Shown here: positions 60,887-64,000 of the stretch, in pieces
How the letters are laid out: the number at the start of each line of letters is the position of its first letter
Numbering within the stretch: position 1 is the first letter of the stretch
NCBI GenBank assembly: GCA_030562195.1
Contig: CM060199.1
Location: forward strand, 13,846,338 to 13,910,337
DNA from: Nipponacmea schrenckii
Taxonomy: Eukaryota; Mollusca; Gastropoda; Lottiidae
Direction: 5' to 3'
Length of the DNA: 64,000 nt
Program-made: the position numbers and the translations under genes
Notes under the pieces: generated by a model
Database searches by the model: none
The model's input: the letters and a program-made list of their open reading frames with translations, nothing else
What the model was told of the DNA's origin: nothing

Positions 60887-61672
60887 AAGGATTGCAACAG
60901 AGACACGTCATCATTTCCCGGAGTCAAGTTTTCGAATTGCAGTCCCGCCTTCACGTCGACATGTGCTTACAAAATCGATATTTGATCGACGGTGTGGATA
61001 TGAGAATCAGTTTGGAAAAGCAAGCACCCAAGTTTTTACTGATGTCCGATAATGACAATTACAGTTGAATTTATCAAAGCTTACTTGGAAGTGCCTTTTG
61101 TGACTTTGTCACCCAGTATCTACACGCATTTGGCCGAGCAACTCCAAGCGTCTCCGGCCAAATACCCTTTGAATCGAGTCGTCGTGAGGAACGTGGTGAT
61201 TCCAAAGAATTCACGTTTTGGATAATTTGTTTATCAATGAGATTCTACCCAAGCGTCTCGTCGTGGGATTAGTGAGCAACGCAGCTTATAGTGACGCCAT
61301 TGATAAGAACCCGTTTAAATTTGGGCACCACGGTTTGGAAGGTCTCAAATTGACCAAAAACGGTGATGTTGTCGATGAATATCAAATGGATTTTGCCAAC
61401 AAGCAGGGTGTTTCGCCTTATTTGGATCTGATGAAACGCGTCAGCATTCTGAACACCAAAGAAGATTTAGATTTGCCTTTCAACAACTATATCAAAGGAT
61501 ACACGCTGTATTGTTTCGATTTGACCAACGATCACGGAGCCGACGGCACGTACTTTCATCCCAAGACCACTGGTAATTTGTCGCTGGAACTCAAATTCGG
61601 CACAGCTCCCACAGACCATTTGAGTCTGCTCCTGTTTGCCGAATACGACAATGTCCTGGAAATTGACCAAAA
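60887..61672 (+). pseudogene. Polinton major capsid protein, 3' part
   Basis: Double-jelly-roll capsid protein of Polintons. Blocks seen: F-E-L-Q-S-R-L-H-V-D (about 60930), I-D-G-V-D-M-R-I-S-L (about 60985), P-K-R-L-V-V-G-L-V (61250), K-N-P-F-K-F-x-H (61308), Y-x-L-Y-C-F-D-L-T (61505), and the terminal Y-D-N-V-L-E-I-D (61645). These match the C-terminal half of the family. Frameshifts near 61057 and 61222. The N-terminal half is missing, replaced by the nested Gypsy/MITE DNA. Confidence 0.85.
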
Positions 61673-62086
61673 TTGGCCGCGGCACTCGGTCAACATTTAC
61701 CCTCGTCTGTTTTTGGTGGAGTCTTGGCGAGTAACCAACTCCATGATGTACACCCGCACCAATACCCAACAGCTTACGTCGTCAACACCGACGATGATCG
61801 AAAACCTGGTAACCATTGGACTGTATTTGTGTGTGAACGTCCAGGACTGGTGTCGTTTTTCGACTCGTATGGTTGTCCTCTCGAAGTTTACGACGTTCAC
61901 TTTCGACGATTTGTCAAAGATCAAAGAGTGGTTCACCAACCCAGATGGCTTCAAGGATTAAACAGTTTCGTGTGTGGTCATTACTGCCTGTATTACCTTT
62001 GTCATCGCTTTCACGTCCCCACGCTCAACGCTTTGGCTGCCTTTGGATCGGTGCATCATGAAAACGATCGGTTGCTCCTTTTGTAG
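61667..62086 (+). pseudogene. Polinton maturation protease, N-terminus lost
   Basis: Adenovirus-type cysteine protease that would cleave capsid precursors. Active-site features are present: G-N-H-W-T-V-F (catalytic His, about 61815), F-F-D-S-Y-G (about 61862) and C-G-H-Y-C (nucleophile Cys and its neighbours, about 61970). The frame has no ATG: a TGA at 61664-61666 lies directly upstream and it overlaps the end of the capsid frame. In other Polintons these are separate genes, so a deletion joined them or removed the start. Confidence 0.85.
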
Positions 62087-62262
62087 ACTCGGGATCATTT
62101 TCCTCGTTTACCACCAGACAACGACCATGGGGATCAAAAATGTTGCTGTTTTTCCTCTTTTTAAATCATGCATGCTTACTATATTTATGTTATTCAGTGT
62201 ATTCTTATTGTAGGCCATTATTTGTATTTGCATGCTTAATGTAGTGAATATTCATGTAGCGA

Positions 62263-62268
62263 AATAAA
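62263..62268 (+). promoter_or_regulatory. Candidate polyadenylation signal AATAAA
   Basis: AATAAA 177 bases after the protease stop, before the next promoter-like TATA. Confidence 0.4.
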
Positions 62269-62332
62269 ATGTATTAAATTGTCACGTGGTTTTTGTTTTT
62301 AATCAATCCCCATTCAGTTGGTTAAATTTTTC

Positions 62333-62340
62333 TATAAAAG
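62333..62340 (+). promoter_or_regulatory. TATA box upstream of the small basic gene
   Basis: TATAAAAG about 100 bases before ATG 62442 and 50 bases after an E-box CACGTG (62283-62288). A typical metazoan core promoter spacing. Confidence 0.5.
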
Positions 62341-62441
62341 TGCAGATGTAGTTTGTGCTATTTATTCAAACATCGCAGAGGAACGCATCGTCGTGATTCA
62401 AATCGCAGAGGAAAACCAAGATTTTCACTCGCAATGGAAAA

Positions 62442-62582
62442 ATGGTCGTAATTACCCCCGATGATATTTACCTTTTGGAGGAATCCACGGGAAACACGCC
62501 CCGGAGGAGAGCACCTCCTCCTCCTATCTTGGAGGAAATTAGATGTCGTGGGTATAGAGTCCGTCGCCGGTTGGCTTTTTAA
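62442..62582 (+). CDS. Small basic protein, 46 aa, intact
   Basis: M-V-V-I-T-P-D-D-I-Y-L-L-E-E start, a Pro/Arg middle (R-R-R-A-P-P-P-P), and a C-terminal G-Y-R-V-R-R-R-L-A-F. Stop TAA 62580-62582. It has its own TATA box and a downstream hairpin. Small basic proteins near the capsid genes of adenovirus-like elements bind DNA or the capsid, but I cannot assign this one. The upstream ATG at 62434 gives only four codons. Confidence 0.5.
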   Translation: MVVITPDDIYLLEESTGNTPRRRAPPPPILEEIRCRGYRVRRRLAF

Positions 62583-62605
62583 GACTCACCCTCAAAATCA
62601 TTGAA

Positions 62606-62621
62606 GGCCCTCTAGAGGGCC
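62606..62621 (+). terminator. Hairpin after the small basic gene
   Basis: GGCCCTCTAGAGGGCC, a perfect 16-base palindrome: a 6-bp stem with a CTAG loop, starting 24 bases after the stop and followed by T-rich DNA. The stem equals the stem of metazoan histone mRNA hairpins, the loop differs. Confidence 0.55.
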
Positions 62622-62643
62622 AATTTCTTTTCATTATTTTTTC

Positions 62644-62663
62644 GGTCTCCCTTTCGAGAGACC
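62644..62663 (-). terminator. Hairpin after the minus-strand CxxC gene
   Basis: On minus-strand RNA GGUCUCUC-GAAA-GGGAGACC: an 8-bp stem with one U-G pair and a GAAA tetraloop, starting 18 bases after the TGA at 62682-62684. On the + strand the stem has a C-A mismatch, so it forms better on the minus transcript. Confidence 0.55.
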
Positions 62664-62681
62664 TGGCTTTTTACATAGCCA

Positions 62682-62864
62682 TCATTGGTTGTGCCCCTCG
62701 CAAAATTCCGTACCTTTGTTAATTTTGGGACACACGTAGAAGTGCTTGACGGCCTTCCAATACGTGTTCTTCATCATTGCTTAAAAGCACGGGAAATAGT
62801 CTTCCTTCAAATCTCTATTGAGACAGAAATGAAACGGCAAGTTACAGACTTTACACCGATCCAT
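62682..62864 (-). pseudogene. Small Cys-rich frame with internal TAA, convergent with the basic gene
   Basis: ATG 62864 in CACCATGG context. M-D-R-C-K-V-C-N-L-P-F-H-F-C, TAA at 62781-62783, and the same frame continues to H-F-Y-V-C and F-C-E-G-H with TGA at 62682-62684: 60 residues plus the internal stop. Cys/His pattern suggests a small zinc protein. A TATA-like AATATAAGC lies 33-41 bases upstream (+ strand 62897-62905). Probably a Polinton gene with one nonsense mutation. Confidence 0.4.
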
Positions 62865-62995
62865 GGTGAATTAAGAATTATTGTCTTGGGTGTTCTGCTT
62901 ATATTGCCGTTGGCAGCATCACGTGATTTCGGGACGTTTCAGTCGGTAGAGCAGACGATGGTTTTGTCGTCTGCTTATCACGTGACATTTATGAC

Positions 62996-63428
62996 ACGAA
63001 TAATACAATACAGCGCGCGTGCTCTAGCACCTGTCTGCCTCTCTTTCTTTCTCTCTCTTTTTTTCCCCTTGTCGACTGCCTCTCTCTCTCTTTCTCTCTC
63101 CCTCTTTTTTTTTTCTCTCTTCTTTCTCTACGTTGCACCTACGTTTTCAGGACGTTCTACTTACGTCGGGATTTCCAGTCATTTCTATTTTTAAATACTT
63201 ACGGAATCCCCATTTCTATTTTTAAATACTTACGGAATCCCCCATTTCTATTTTTAAATACTTACGGAATCTCCCATTTCTATTTTTAGATCTGATGACG
63301 TCACGTGAACGTTACAACTACGTATTGGGGTTTTCCCCCGTCTATTTTTAGATTATGACGTACACAGTCACGTGATACCTCTCAGCCAATCAACGTCTTT
63401 TTTACCTGTACTGCCCCTCATACTACTT
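62996..63428. repeat. Polinton right terminal inverted repeat
   Basis: Inverted copy of 51163-51573, 433 bases, ending TACTGCCCCTCATACTACTT. Includes the pyrimidine-rich tract and the tandem AATACTTACGGAATCCCC units. Confidence 0.93.
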
Positions 63429-64000
63429 CGCTCCAAGCTATGCAAACATCTTCATGGCTGAATGGGAACGCGAAATAGACCAAATTTCACCTTTTAAACC
63501 TCTTTTTTACGGCAGATTTCTTGACGACATTTTTATCATTTGGACCGAATCATTAGAAAACTTTTGGCAATACTTCGAGATACTAAACAATCACCATCCT
63601 TCAGTAAAATTAACAGCGAACATTAGCGATAATAGTATGGACTTTTTGGACACTACGGTGTTCAAAGGAAACGATTTCGAAAAAACTTCAAAAGTGGACA
63701 TTAAAGTATTTTTTAAAGAAACTGATACGCACCAACTTTTGTTCAAAAGCTCGTTTCATCCGAAGCATACGTTTTCTGCGATAATAAAATCACAAATCCT
63801 ACGGTTCCATAGGATTTGTACTCAACAGACCGATTTTGATTCTGCATGCAACCTAGTTTTCAATAAATTACGAGAGAGGGGTTACTCAAAACGATTTCTA
63901 CGCAAAATTAAATACAACTTCTGGAGAAAAATAACCCCCTTCCATCGCCTATAAATGAATTTGGCTCCAAACCCTGTGGTGGTTCTACGTGTCGTACCTG
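63425..64000 (+). pseudogene. Penelope-like reverse transcriptase, truncated left and running off the window
   Basis: The frame opens at the Polinton border with F-A-P-S-Y-A-N-I-F-M-A-E-W, the block that precedes the catalytic box in Penelope-like enzymes, then F-L-D-D-I-F-I-I-W (catalytic Asp pair, about 63520), F-L-D-T-T-V, and a later F-H-P-K-H-T ... L-R-F-H-R-I-C block. It stops at 63954, but a +1 frame continues with K-P-C-G-G-S-T-C-R-T, the Cys-rich linker before the GIY-YIG endonuclease, so there is one frameshift near 63950. Upstream motifs are absent: the Polinton lies there. Confidence 0.85.

Larger units (their letters stand above)
51163..63428. mobile_element. Polinton/Maverick DNA transposon, decayed and internally deleted
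   Basis: Long inverted ends, a protein-primed-type family B DNA polymerase, a double-jelly-roll major capsid gene fragment and an adenovirus-type maturation protease together identify the class. Span 12.3 kb, of which about 4.6 kb is a nested Gypsy element and MITE fragment. Typical Polintons are 15-20 kb and also carry an integrase, a packaging ATPase and a minor capsid protein; none is recognisable here. No 6-bp target duplication could be aligned at the borders. All coding genes except the smallest are frameshifted, so it is inactive. Confidence 0.93.

Noticed and set aside
62606..62621. True histone-type 3' hairpin
   Set aside because: The stem matches but the loop is CTAG instead of the TTTC-type loop, and no histone gene is nearby; kept only as a hairpin.

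Overview
The window is animal nuclear DNA, AT-rich, intron-bearing and loaded with transposons. A lophotrochozoan, most likely a mollusc, fits best. The evidence is Polinton/Maverick, Ty3/Gypsy and Penelope-like elements together with several repeats of the type common in bivalves and gastropods: tandem-repeat-bearing elements with a (CCGT)n tract and GGGCGTATA termini. The species call is inference. No tRNA, rRNA or CRISPR was seen.

Three host genes can be assembled from short exons, all on the + strand. (1) The last two exons of a receptor-type guanylyl cyclase lie at 892-983 and 2192-2320. (2) A five-exon gene at 9446-11890 encodes a 221-residue, roughly four-pass membrane protein whose layout resembles TMEM72. 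(3) An SLC6 sodium/chloride-dependent transporter occupies 40658-48789; eleven exons are visible and at least one more is probably hidden in a 500-base assembly gap (48048-48547). Its TM7 carries Gly where the family has the Asn that binds the first sodium ion.

The rest is mobile or repeated DNA. Region 15964-25822 is a nested stack: a DNA-transposon-like element with about 130-bp inverted ends, a tandem duplication inside it, a young Gypsy element (16721-21433, LTRs differing at one base in about 204, 5-bp target duplication) inside that, and a tandem-repeat (pearl/Helitron-like) element splitting the right inverted end. Region 26810-28430 is a decayed Penelope-like element. Region 29401-35379 is a segmental duplication of the form A-B-A'-insert-B', carrying a minisatellite and an unknown reading frame with an internal TGA. 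Region 35405-39936 holds foldback, satellite-like and TTAA-flanked elements.

Region 51163-63428 is a decayed Polinton with 411/433-bp inverted ends. It keeps a frameshifted protein-primed-type DNA polymerase B, a CxxC protein gene, a zinc-knuckle gene cut by a second Gypsy element, the major-capsid gene 3' part, a maturation protease and two convergent small genes, each followed by a strong hairpin. Integrase, packaging ATPase and minor capsid genes are not visible. A Penelope-like reverse transcriptase begins exactly where the Polinton ends and runs off the window.
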